This document shows, one piece after another, positions 8,902 to 18,406 of a stretch of 64,000 bases of DNA (position 1 is the first letter of the stretch; each line of letters opens with the position of its first letter). Origin of the DNA: Pseudarthrobacter sp. NIBRBAC000502770. Its GTDB lineage: Bacteria; Actinomycetota; Actinomycetes; Actinomycetales; Micrococcaceae. Location of the stretch: positions 1,302,001 through 1,366,000 of the forward strand of contig NZ_CP041198.1 in assembly GCF_006517815.1 (NCBI RefSeq). The letters are read 5' to 3'. The notes under the pieces were generated by a model, which did no database searches, had not been told where the DNA came from, and saw only the letters and a list, made by a program, of their open reading frames with translations. The position numbers and the translations under genes were made by a program.

Positions 8902-9414
8902 ATGATGCAGGGGTCGGATCCATCTTCCGCAGATGCCTGGAACGCCTCTTCCCCTATCGGGCCTGTAGTCCTTGGGGTTCCTTGGCGGGTGCCTCACCTG
9001 CTGGTTCAGACCGCGGCAAAGTTTGCTGCCGACCTGAGTGTCCACTTGGTGTGTGCTTATATCGAACCGTCCGGTGTTCTGACGGAGTGGGACCCGTACC
9101 AGTCGCGGACTGCGGCGTCCCTCGATCCGACCGTCAATGAAGAGGCGATGTACCCCGCCAGTTCAGTTACGGCCCGACTCTCAGAAATACTTGGGCCGCC
9201 CGGAACGCATTGGTCCTTCCGAGAGCTTCGCGGTGACATCAGCGCAGCGCTGTCCAGACTGGCCGACAGCTCCGACGCATGCATTCTGGTGGTCGGTAAC
9301 GGGCGCGAAGGTCTTTTCGCGCAACTCAACCGGATAATTGAAGGTCCTGTAGCCTCCAGGCTTACCCGAACCCAGAACAGGCCCGTCCTAGTCGTTCCCG
9401 AGCATCGAAGCTAG
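8902..9414 (+). CDS. Universal stress protein, UspA-like
   Basis: A 170-residue single-domain Usp. After a 20-residue leader it runs GPVVLGVPWRVPHLLVQTAA, then a strand LSVHLVCAYIE, and near the C-terminus VVGNGREGLFAQLNRIIEGP followed by SRLTRTQNRPVLVVP. The last part is the G-2x-G-9x-G-x-(S/T) type ATP-binding signature in slightly altered form. Such proteins bind ATP or act as dimeric stress regulators in the cytoplasm. A strong GGAGGGAGG site precedes ATG 8902. It is monocistronic by position. Confidence 0.8.
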   Translation: MMQGSDPSSADAWNASSPIGPVVLGVPWRVPHLLVQTAAKFAADLSVHLVCAYIEPSGVLTEWDPYQSRTAASLDPTVNEEAMYPASSVTARLSEILGPPGTHWSFRELRGDISAALSRLADSSDACILVVGNGREGLFAQLNRIIEGPVASRLTRTQNRPVLVVPEHRS

Positions 9415-9820
9415 CCTCATCAGGGCCAGCGCGCATGCGCCCGGCCGCGGTCTTCCTGTGGATTGCTCCAGCCGCACTACGAGCAGCGGTTCTCTGGTGC
9501 CGCCAAGTATGTCGGTGCTCACCAACTGACATATGTGGCGGTCCCCTCGCTGAGCCCTTGCGAAGTGAACAGGGACGGTGAAAATCCGAACGTCAGCACG
9601 TGATGAGGTCGAGGTCTACCTCACGAAGTTGTTGCTACCGAATCATTGTCCCGGGGGGCCTCGCAACGTGCGGCGTCGTCCAACCTGACAGGCTACCGAA
9701 GTAGACCGGACCATGGGATATTCGGGATTCCGGACATTCTGACCTGCGGTTGGCGCCATAGCGATCCGCCCGAACACGAAGCAATCCGCCTTCCACACCT
9801 TGGCATCCACAAGTGCCGGG
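9415..9820. other. Noncoding gap with a short inverted repeat
   Basis: No supported gene lies here. At about 9507-9533 the pairs TATGTC/GACATA and GGTG/CACC form a small interrupted palindrome that could be a regulatory site or a weak terminator between the convergent universal stress gene and the PPTase gene. Confidence 0.3.
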
Positions 9821-10534
9821 CTAGTCCGACTTGCCGCGATGATGTTGCCGTATCGCGACTGAGGCGGCGAAGTCTTCCGGAAGACCAACCTCGGCAGGCC
9901 CTAGGTCTTCTATGTTCCACAGTTCCTGTTCCGGCCGGCCGAGCCCAATTGGGGTTGATCCTGACACGTCAAGCAGCGATGGGGTTGTTGCCATGCCTGT
10001 GCCGAGTGCTTTGAGGACAGCTTCCTTGCGGACCCAGAGCCGGGTCTGGAAGGTCGTTCTCGATGCAGGGGGCAGCTTTCGCAGCTGTCGGCGCTCATTC
10101 GCCGTCATCGCGACAAACTGGAATCCCGCAAAGTCGGCCGCGGCTCCGTTCTCGATGTCCAGTCCGACATCGGCGATGTTCTCATCGAGGCTGGCGCCGA
10201 GGAGGCACCAGTTCCCGTACCTGCTGAGGCTGACGTGCAGGCTGCCGGTATATGACGGGAGCTGATACTGAGGGATTCCGTGTCCGTGATCGCTTCGGTT
10301 GCTGCAGGATGGACAAAAGTAGGTTGCCTTGAGGGCGCCGGGATTGTCACCGGTGATGGCGCTGATGTGAAGGCGCAGCGCTATGCGGCCGGCCACGAAC
10401 CGGTCCCGCAGGGCTGGGAAGCGGAACGTGTTGGCCCTAATAATCTCCGCTTCGTCCAGGATATGTATGAGGCCAAGGTCGACGTCGGACAGCCGCACCG
10501 CTGCCAGGGAGAGCCCATGAATGGTGGGTGTCAT
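9821..10534 (-). CDS. 4'-Phosphopantetheinyl transferase, Sfp type
   Basis: A 237-residue enzyme that would move the phosphopantetheine arm of CoA onto the carrier-domain Ser of the neighbouring peptide synthetase. The two hallmark motifs are present: DVGLDIENG (about residue 121, Mg-binding Asp and Glu) and RLWVRKEAVLKALGTGM (about 165-180, the W-x-x-K-E-A motif). A Cys/His cluster at ATYFCPSCSNRSDHGHG is unusual. Its start overlaps the stop of the M1 peptidase gene by 4 bases (ATGA), so it is the third gene of a coupled NRPS-peptidase-PPTase operon. Confidence 0.9.
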   Translation of the reverse strand: MTPTIHGLSLAAVRLSDVDLGLIHILDEAEIIRANTFRFPALRDRFVAGRIALRLHISAITGDNPGALKATYFCPSCSNRSDHGHGIPQYQLPSYTGSLHVSLSRYGNWCLLGASLDENIADVGLDIENGAAADFAGFQFVAMTANERRQLRKLPPASRTTFQTRLWVRKEAVLKALGTGMATTPSLLDVSGSTPIGLGRPEQELWNIEDLGPAEVGLPEDFAASVAIRQHHRGKSD

Positions 10535-11949
10535 GGTAGCGGAGGCAGTGCTGCCCGGTAGAGCCAGGGGGTGAATATGGTGCGGGCGTTGAATCCGGGG
10601 AGTTCGACGAAGGCCCGGTCCGCCGTGTCCATGAGGTCGGCTGTGGTGACTCCGCCATGGCGGTAGCTGTCCGCCCAGCTGCGAAGGAACTCGAAGAACG
10701 GTACGTCGCCGGACGCGCGCCGCAGGGCGTGGAGGGCCAGGGCGCCGCGTTTGTAGACCCGGTCATCGAACATGAGCTCGGGGGATGGGTCGCCCACGAG
10801 CAGATCCTGGGCTTGGGAGGAGAGTCCCTGCCACGCGGCCGTTGCCCGCTGCTGAGCTGTTGCTTGTCCCGAGGCCTCGGACCAGATCCACTCGGCGTAG
10901 CACGCGAAGCCCTCGTGCAGCCAGATGTCAGCCCAGGTCTTGACGGTTAGGGAGTTCCCGAACCATTGGTGGGCCAGTTCGTGGGCGATGAGCCGCTGGT
11001 CGTTCCACTGCTGGCTGAGGTGGTTTGGTCCAAAAACGGCCAGTGACTGGGCTTCCAAGGGGATTTCGAGGTCGTCATCCGCCACGACCACTGTGTAATT
11101 GGCGAACGGGTATGGGCCGAAGCAGGCCTCGAAGCTTTCCATCATCTGACCCTGGCGGCCCAGGGCTGCAGCGGCGGATGCCATGAGTGCAGGAGGCGCC
11201 GCGATGTACTGCGGTACAGGGCCGCGGCTGCCGTGCGGGGCATCTGCCCGGTGCGCCGGGTCATGGGTTTGGAAGGCCAGGGGACGTAGGTCGTAGCGGC
11301 CAATCTGCACGGTCGCAAGATAGGTGGCCATGGGCTCGGCCTGTTCAAAGACCCAGGTTTCGCGGCTGGCTTTGGCATGCCGCGAGACCAGCACCCCGTT
11401 GCAGATCACCCGATAGTTGGCCTCGGTGGTAACGGTGTACCCGAAGCTGGCCTTCTGGCTGGGGTGGTCGTTGCAGGGAAACCACGACGGCGCACCGGTG
11501 GGCTGCCCGGCTACCAGGACGCCGTCGGTAAGTTCTTCCCATCCGACGTCGCCCCAGTTGCCACGCAGGGGCCCGGGCGTGCCGTCGTAGCGGATGTCCA
11601 GGCTGAAGTCCGTCCCGGTGGCCAAGGGACGTGCCGGGATGATGATGAGCTGGTTTCCGCGCTGGCTGAACCGCTGGACCCGCTGTCCGTTGAGTTGGAC
11701 TTTCAGGACGCGCAGGCCAGCCAGATTCAGGACTATTCTGTCCAATGGAGCGCAGGACTGCGCGGTGATCGCGGCGTGACCGGACAGGCGGTTGGTGGTG
11801 ACCCGGTAGTCCAGGTAGAGCTCGTAGCGGGAAACCCGGTAGTCCGCGGACCCGTGCCCGGGTGTGTAGGGATCAGGCAGCGGGCAAGAGGCAGGGGCTG
11901 AGCTCAACCCGCTTGCCGGGCCCGGCGAATGCTCGTGGTGCGCGGTCAC
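10531..11949 (-). CDS. M1-family zinc metallopeptidase (aminopeptidase N-like)
   Basis: About 472 residues from the GTG at 11949. It has the beta-saddle N-domain (YELYLDYRVTTNRLSGHAAI) and the catalytic motif HELAHQWFGN followed 19 residues later by the Glu in LHEGFACYAEW, so the full HExxH-x18-E zinc site is present. The GAMEN-type loop appears as EIPLEAQSLAVF. It stops soon after the catalytic domain (about 470 residues against 850 in full-length PepN), as in many short actinobacterial M1 enzymes. The GTG overlaps the NRPS stop in a GTGA. Inference: it may trim or degrade the NRPS product, or act as self-protection. Confidence 0.85.
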   Translation of the reverse strand: MTAHHEHSPGPASGLSSAPASCPLPDPYTPGHGSADYRVSRYELYLDYRVTTNRLSGHAAITAQSCAPLDRIVLNLAGLRVLKVQLNGQRVQRFSQRGNQLIIIPARPLATGTDFSLDIRYDGTPGPLRGNWGDVGWEELTDGVLVAGQPTGAPSWFPCNDHPSQKASFGYTVTTEANYRVICNGVLVSRHAKASRETWVFEQAEPMATYLATVQIGRYDLRPLAFQTHDPAHRADAPHGSRGPVPQYIAAPPALMASAAAALGRQGQMMESFEACFGPYPFANYTVVVADDDLEIPLEAQSLAVFGPNHLSQQWNDQRLIAHELAHQWFGNSLTVKTWADIWLHEGFACYAEWIWSEASGQATAQQRATAAWQGLSSQAQDLLVGDPSPELMFDDRVYKRGALALHALRRASGDVPFFEFLRSWADSYRHGGVTTADLMDTADRAFVELPGFNARTIFTPWLYRAALPPLP

Positions 11950-14900
11950 TGTCGCTGGGCCTCCCGGGCAGGAAAAGTGGTGGCGGGGGAGGTCCACGGG
12001 CTGACCGGGTTGCCGATCCAGTAGCTGGCCGCCGGAACGGTTTCACCCCGCATCACCAAAGATGCCGGCCCAACGGTACCGCCGGCACCAATCCGGGCAG
12101 CCGGCAGGATGACCCCGTGCGGACCCATGGTTGCCCCCGGTTCCAGCGTAACGGTATCGATGCTCATCACGCGGTCGTGAAAAAGGTGGGTCTGGATAAC
12201 GCAGCCGCGGTTGACGGTTGAGTTCGCGCCGAGCGAGACCAGGTCCGCTTCCGGCAACCAGTAGCTCTCGCACCAGGCGCCGGGACCGATGGTGGCCCCG
12301 AGGCCGCGCAGCCACCAGACCAACGCAGGGGTACCCGCAGCGGCACGGGCAAACCAGGGAGCGGTCACCATTTCAATGAAGGTGTCCACCACCTCGTTGC
12401 GCCAGATAAATGAACTCCACAACGGGTGCTCGCTTGCCTCGATCTTCCCCACGAGCAGCCATTTGGCTGCCACCGAACTTGCCGCGGCCACACCGCCCGC
12501 GGCGAGCAGCACGGGCGCCCCGAGCAGCGCGGCGGCGGCGTATCCGGCGAAGCCTGCCACCCAGTCCAGGACCACCAGAATGGCTATCGCAATAGCGGCC
12601 GTGAGGACCACCGGAACGGCGCGGCACAGTTCCCAGCACGCCCGGTAAATTTTAAGCCGGAGAGGAGGGTTGAACGTCAGGCTCTGATCCATCTCCATCC
12701 GTGCCCGGCGCAGCCGCACGGGCGGGCTGCCCAGCCAGGATGTCCCGGACTTCGCCTTCGCCGGCGTCGCTGACAGCACCGCGACCAGGGAATTTTTGGG
12801 CACGCTTCGTCCAGCGCCCGTCATCCCCGAGTTGCCCAGGAAAGCGCGTTTGCCGATCTTCGCCGGAGCGATCCGCATCCAACCGCCGCCGAGTTCATAG
12901 GAGGCGATCATCGTGTCGTCGGCCAGGAAGGCCCCGTCCCCGACGGTAGTCATGGAGGGCAGCAGGAGCACCGTTGACGCCTCGACGTTCCGTCCCACCT
13001 TTGCCCCGAGCAGCCGCAGCCAGACCGGGGTAAACAGGCTTGCGTACAGGGGAAAGAGCAGGTCCCGTGCCATATCCAGTAGCCGCTCGGTGGCCCAAAC
13101 CCGCCAGCCAGTGAAGCTACGCACACGGTAACGGCCTTCGCGAAGTCCAAGGCCAAGCAAACGGACGACGACGGCGGTCAGGGTCATGTTGGACAGGAAC
13201 CACAGCGATGCTGCCAAAGGGACCGCCCACAGTAGCCGGACACCCGACGAGAACAGAGACTCGCCCCTCGGATGGCGGCGATGACGGGCAGCGCGCCCAC
13301 AGCGGCAGAGACGAACGGAATGAGCGCCAGCAGCCCTGCGGCCAGCGCGTAGGCGGCAAACGCCAGCACGGTCTTCAGGCCCGACGGCGGCCGTGCGGGC
13401 CAGTTTTGTTCGGCTTTGCCCAGGCGCTGGGCGGGAGAGCCCGCGAAGCGCTGGTTTGCCTTGACCTTGCCCAGGACGGCCGAGCCCGGGGCTACTTCCG
13501 CGCCGGCACCGATCCGCGCACCCGGCATCAGGGTGCTCCGCGACCCGACTGTGGCACCCGGGCCGACCCGGACATGGCCGATGTGTACCAGGTCGCCGTC
13601 GATCCACCAGCCCGAAAGGTCCACTTCGGGTTCGATCGAGCAACCGGAGCCCAGGCTCAACATGCCGGTGACTGGCGGGATGGAATGAAGGTCAACGTCC
13701 TTGCCCACCTTGGCGCCAAGGGCACGGGCGTAGTACGGGACCCAGGGGGCTCCGGCGAGGCTGACCGCCCCGGAAAGATCCGCGATGTGTTCAGCGAGCC
13801 ACAGTCTCAGGTGGACTTTTCCCGAGCGGGGATAGCTGCCGGGAACCACACCGCGGAGCAAGAGGCGGGCCGCCGCTACGGAGACTGCCATGCGGCCCAG
13901 CGGGCTTACAAAAACCACCCAGGAGGCCAGGACCCACCACCAGGACACGGTCGGGGCGCCGGTCAGCACACCCCACATGGAAAGGACGTTGTTGATGGTC
14001 ATCAGGTAGGTGAGCCAGCGCATCGATACGAGCACGTGCAGCGGGAACCCGGCTACGAACTGGAACACCTGGGACTTCCGGGCGGTGGGCCGCACCTGAC
14101 GTTCGGCCAGCGGGGAAGCCTCCATGCCGCCGTCGGGCATTGAAAGCCTGGCGTACTCGATCAAGGCGCCCAACCGCGGGCGCGCGTAAACGTCCGCCAC
14201 CGCAATGCTGGGATACCGCACCCGGAGAGCCGAGACGAGCCGGGCAGCGGTCAGGCTGCCGCCGCCATAGGCGAAAAAATCAGCGTCCAGGCTGTCGGGC
14301 GGGGTCCCCAGAACATCCACCCATTGCTGCACAATCCACGCTGTCGGACCGTCCAGGTCCGGCATCGCAGGTTCCCCAGCCTCTGAGGTGAGCGGCCAGG
14401 GCAGGGCGTGACGGTCTACCTTCCCACTGGTTTTCACAGGAAGGCCATCGATCACGGTGAGCAAGGGAATTAAGGCCGCGGGCAGCTGAGTGGCCAGCAG
14501 GTCGCGTGCCTGCTCCAGGTTCGCGGCCGTCCCCGGTGCCGGCACGAGGTAGCCCACGAGGACCTGGCTCCCAGCGGCGGTGTCCTTCACTGCGGCCGCC
14601 GCCCCTTGGATACCGGGCAAGGACTGGAGGGCCGCGTCGATTTCTCCGAGTTCGATCCGTCGGCCGCCGAGTTTCACCTGCTCATCGGCGCGGCCCACGA
14701 AGACCAGGCCCTCGCTTTCGTACCGGACCAAGTCCCCGCTGCGGTATGCACGGTCCCAGCCGAGGGTCTCCATAGGCGCATACTTCTCCGCGTCCTTGGC
14801 CGGATCCAGATACCGGGCAAGACCAACTCCGCCAATGATCAATTCACCTGTCCCGCCTTCGCTGACGGGGATCCCAGAAGGATCAACGACGGCGAGATCC

Positions 14901-15949
14901 CACCCGTCCAGCGGCAGGCCGATCCGCACGGGTGCGCTCCCGTCCATCCGGGCGGCGCAGGCCACAACGGTCGCCTCCGTGGGTCCGTATGTGTTCCAGA
15001 CTTCGCGTTCGTCCACGGCGAGCCGGGCAGCCAGTTCGGGCGGGCACGCCTCACCGCCGAAGATCAGAAGCCGGACCGCTTCAAGCGACTCGGCCGGCCA
15101 GAGGCCGGCCAGAGTAGGGACGGTGGAAACGACAGTGATCCCATTCGTGATCAGCCATGGCCCCAGATCCATCCCGGTCCGGACCAGTGACCGGGGAGCA
15201 GGCACCAGGCATGCCCCGTTACGCCAGGCCAGCCACATCTCCTCGCAGGAGGCATCAAACGCCACGGACAGGCCGGCCAGCACGCGGTCCGTGGAGTTCA
15301 CTGGATTCGCGGGGAGGAACAACCGCGCCTCGGCGTCCACTAAAGCGGCGGCCGACCGGTGGGTCACCGCGACGCCCTTGGGCCTGCCCGTGGAACCGGA
15401 GGTGAAGATCACCCACGCGTCATCCTCGACCCGGGGCCGCCGGGGTGCCGCGAAGGGTTTCCCCCTGCCGGGAACAGCGGAAATCCCGCCGTCGCGCAGG
15501 ATAGCCGCCACGCCCGCTTCTCCAAAGACGAGACTGGCCCTCTCCTCCGGGTCATCCGCATCCACCGGTACGTATGCTGCGCCCACCAAAAGTGTGCCGA
15601 GAATTGCTATGTAGAGTTCATTGGTTCCGGATGGAATCCGGATCCCCACCTTGTCTCCGGCACCGATCCCGTTCCGGTGCAGGCGGAGGGCATATTCCTT
15701 TGCCGCCGAATGCAGGTCGGCATAACTTAACGAGACCCGTCCGTCATCCAAAGCCGAAGCATCAGGAAACCGCCGTGCCGTCTCCTCAAAGACCTGAACC
15801 AGTGTGCGGGGCGGGGCGGCCTTCCCGGCGGCACCCAGCTGGGGCAAGTACGCTGCCACACGTCTATTCTGACCGGGAACCAGCCCTCGGGCACTCTCGA
15901 CAGAAGCTGCCTGTTTCCCGGCCGGTCCCGTCAGATCAGAAACATTCAC
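11946..15949 (-). CDS. Pls/PosA-type nonribosomal peptide synthetase (epsilon-poly-lysine synthetase-like), frameshifted
   Basis: Joined across one frameshift this is about 1,334 codons, close to the length I recall for S. albulus Pls. Order: adenylation domain (about 45-515; VIFTSGSTGRPKGVAVTHRS, NTYGPTEATVVA, KTSGKVDR), carrier domain with Ser in YGGGSLTAARL, then three units of paired membrane helices and a left-handed-beta-helix (hexapeptide) domain, and no thioesterase. Aligned to GrsA, the pocket residues are D235 A236 E239 S278 I299 G301 T322 V330 V331 K517. This is close to the known Lys code DAESIGSVCK. The frame breaks at a G4 run (plus 13264-13267): 921 codons end at 13184, and the rest reads on in another frame to 11946. 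One extra G restores IRGGESLFSSGVRLLWAV. GTG start. Confidence 0.85.
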
Positions 15950-16011
15950 TGCGCGAATTTACTCCGTCGCGGTGAACGGACGGTGAACAGCTTCGGCCGG
16001 GAAAGCCGGCA

Positions 16012-16120
16012 GCATCATCCGCGATGAGTCGAGGAATGGGGAAAGCTCCTTCGGCTAGGAGAAATTCGAATAGTTCAGCACGGAAATTGACTGCTTCGAT
16101 GTAGGACTCAAAGCACGAGC
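16012..16120 (-). pseudogene. SRPBCC C-terminal remnant
   Basis: The minus strand reads CFESYIEAVNFRAELFEFL. This resembles the C-terminal helix of the two SRPBCC proteins in this window (FTKYVQAVKARAELFG and DDFVNAVKYRAELLDQVL). No start or N-terminal half is visible upstream. It looks like a third, truncated copy left between the NRPS and the deacetylase genes. Confidence 0.4.
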
Positions 16121-16356
16121 CGGTGGATGTCAGCTAGCGCTTACTCGGTAGCTCATGGAGGGCGGTCCTCGTGTCGATTTTGGTTATTTGCTGGCTGCGG
16201 GTTCGTGCGCGGGCTTTGTTCATGTTCTGTTGGGGGCGATCGTTTATGATGCCGGTATTCTGATTGTTCTCGGGTTGTGGGATCAGCTGCACGGTGGACC
16301 TGGTTTCGGGGCCGCGCGGCCGTCAACCGACTTGAAACTCCGAGGAGTTTGTTTCG

Positions 16357-17853
16357 TTGGCAAGGCAAAACCCATGGCTCCGGCGCGGGCCGGTCGCGGC
16401 TGCCGCGCTGATCGCGGTGGGCTGGTTAGGTGCGCTGGGGCTTGTTTGCGCCGGCGACCGTGTTACCGGATCTCCGGTGGCCTTGCAGCGATCGCAGGCA
16501 ACCGTGACGATCGACGGGAATTTGCCGGCGCTGCCGCGGCCCCCGCGGCCCCCGCTGTCGGAGGTGTTCAGGGCCCCTGTTGCTGTGCAGGGTGGCTACC
16601 GGATGTCGTTGACCGCGAATGTCGGCGGACGCCGGGTGAAGGCGTCCTGGGCGTACGTGGACGGGATACCTGGCTTGAATGGGCACTTGGATTCGTGGCT
16701 GCTGGGCGTCCTGGACACCGCAGCGGCCCCTGGCGGCGGCCGCTATCGCCCGGCGATGGCATTGAATACGTCACCGCCCCGGGTCCCGGCCCTCACAGTT
16801 TCGGCGGAGCCCGTGTTGACGGCAGGAACTGTCGTTGTCTTCCGGGAAGAAACGGTTGATACGGGCTCGGATGGATCCCGGTCCGGGAGTTCGGCGACCG
16901 TCTACGCCGACATGGTTTCGGGAGAAGTTCGTCGTGGTGCCGAGCTGCTGCGGTCAGAGGCCCTGGACGGCATCCGATCGAGGGTGACTGGTGTCCCGGC
17001 CGGCATCGCCGGCCCACCGTCGCAAGCTCTGGCTTTGAATGATGTGGTGCTGGATGTTTCCGGCGACCTTCATATCAGCACGGAGCACCCGGCAGGCCGC
17101 GGCCAGGCCAGGCAGGGAACAACCATCGGTGCGCGGGACGCCGATGCGATGTTGAGTGAGGTTGGCCGAAGAGTTTTGGGCGGGTTGCGGGCCGCTCCGG
17201 TGTCCCCGCCGGCTGTGCCGCCGGCGCAGCGACACGTCAACTGTGATCTGGTCCCGTGCGCGGCGTTGAGCTATGACGACGGACCTGATGCCAGGACAAC
17301 ACCCCAGCTGCTGGCCATCCTCAAAGAGAAGAACGTGCAGGCGACATTCTTCATGACCGGCTCCAACGCGACCGCCAATCCGGCCATCGCCAGGCAGGTC
17401 GCGGACGCCGGGCACAGTATAGGCAACCACACCTTCAGCCACCCTTATCTGACCAAGCTGTCGCCGGCGGCGGTCCGGAGCGAAATTGACCGGACCGATG
17501 CCGCGCTCCGGGCTGCGACGGGCTCGGTCCCGGCGTTGATGCGGCCGCCGTACGGGGCCGCGGACGCTGCAGTCCAGATGGCGGTGGGTAAGCCGTTGAT
17601 TCTTTGGGCGGTCGACTCGCTCGACTGGCAGAGCAAAAACCCGGGGGTGTTTGTCCCGAAAATCCTCAAGGAAATCACCCCGGGCGCGGTGGTGCTGATG
17701 CATGATGTGGACCCCACGACGATCGCGGGCCAGCAGGAACTGATCACGACCCTGCAAACCCAGGGCTACCACCTGGTGACCGTCCCGCAGATGTTCGAAG
17801 GAACACCGCTGACTCCCGGGCATGTCTACCGGTCACGGCCGGAACGCAAATAA
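16357..17853 (+). CDS. Secreted polysaccharide deacetylase (NodB domain, CE4)
   Basis: A 498-residue protein with an N-terminal signal or anchor (GPVAAAALIAVGWLGALGLV). Residues about 60-285 form a DUF3298-like extracytoplasmic domain, and a CE4/NodB catalytic domain follows at about 295-475. The metal and catalytic motifs are LSYDDGPD (Asp-Asp), HSIGNHTFSHPYLTKLS (HxxxH) and RPPYGA; WAVDSLDW and VVLMHDV complete motifs 4 and 5. It should remove N-acetyl groups from cell-wall peptidoglycan or another surface glycan. The TTG at 16357 is chosen because GAGGAG lies 9 bases upstream. It stands alone on the plus strand. Confidence 0.88.
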   Translation: MARQNPWLRRGPVAAAALIAVGWLGALGLVCAGDRVTGSPVALQRSQATVTIDGNLPALPRPPRPPLSEVFRAPVAVQGGYRMSLTANVGGRRVKASWAYVDGIPGLNGHLDSWLLGVLDTAAAPGGGRYRPAMALNTSPPRVPALTVSAEPVLTAGTVVVFREETVDTGSDGSRSGSSATVYADMVSGEVRRGAELLRSEALDGIRSRVTGVPAGIAGPPSQALALNDVVLDVSGDLHISTEHPAGRGQARQGTTIGARDADAMLSEVGRRVLGGLRAAPVSPPAVPPAQRHVNCDLVPCAALSYDDGPDARTTPQLLAILKEKNVQATFFMTGSNATANPAIARQVADAGHSIGNHTFSHPYLTKLSPAAVRSEIDRTDAALRAATGSVPALMRPPYGAADAAVQMAVGKPLILWAVDSLDWQSKNPGVFVPKILKEITPGAVVLMHDVDPTTIAGQQELITTLQTQGYHLVTVPQMFEGTPLTPGHVYRSRPERK

Positions 17854-17892
17854 CCGCCTGGATGGATCCCGGCCGGCCCGGGGGAGGGGGGG

Positions 17893-18312
17893 TCAGCCGA
17901 ACAATTCGGCGCGGGCTTTCACGGCCTGGACGTATTTGGTGAAGGATTGCTGGGCATCGGGGACGGGCTTTGCGAGGAGACCGGCGAGGGGACCGGTGTG
18001 TTCTTCGGTCACGCGCAGGTGCGTCATCGCCGCTTGAGGGGAGAGGGTGAACGTCCGGACGTTCTTGTAGAGCCCGAGCGGCAGGCCGCCGGTCCAGGTC
18101 ATCACCTCGCCCGGGATTTGTTCCACACGGAGCCGGTACCGGCGGTCGCCGCTGCTGGTCGTCCGGACGCGGATGGTGCTTCCGTTGCGGACCTCCCCGT
18201 CGATGTCGGTGATCCCTGAGTCCCACACGGTGTAGTTGCCCGCGTCGGTGAGGATTTCCCATACGGTGGAGCTCCGGGCGTTGATCAGTGTCGCGGCCTC
18301 AAGAATGTGCAT
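17893..18312 (-). CDS. SRPBCC (START/PYR-like) protein, intact paralogue
   Basis: A 139-residue SRPBCC-fold protein: AATLINARSSTVWEILTDAG, then NYTVWDSGITDIDGEVRNGS, then YKNVRTFTLSPQAAMTHLRV and a long C-terminal helix ending RAELFG. ATG 18312 is chosen because it aligns with the start of the paralogue at 8339; in-frame GTG codons at 18321 and 18336 lie close behind a GGAGG and could also serve. The family binds hydrophobic ligands or acts in cyclase and hydrolase reactions, and the ligand here is unknown. It is the intact reference that shows the 7914-8339 copy to be broken. Confidence 0.8.
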   Translation of the reverse strand: MHILEAATLINARSSTVWEILTDAGNYTVWDSGITDIDGEVRNGSTIRVRTTSSGDRRYRLRVEQIPGEVMTWTGGLPLGLYKNVRTFTLSPQAAMTHLRVTEEHTGPLAGLLAKPVPDAQQSFTKYVQAVKARAELFG

Positions 18313-18406
18313 GATGCTCACGGTAACTGCAGACACCCTCCGGACGGTGGGGTTTGGGCCGCCGGATGGTGAATATCACCCGATATGTTGCACACCTCCT
18401 GTCGGC

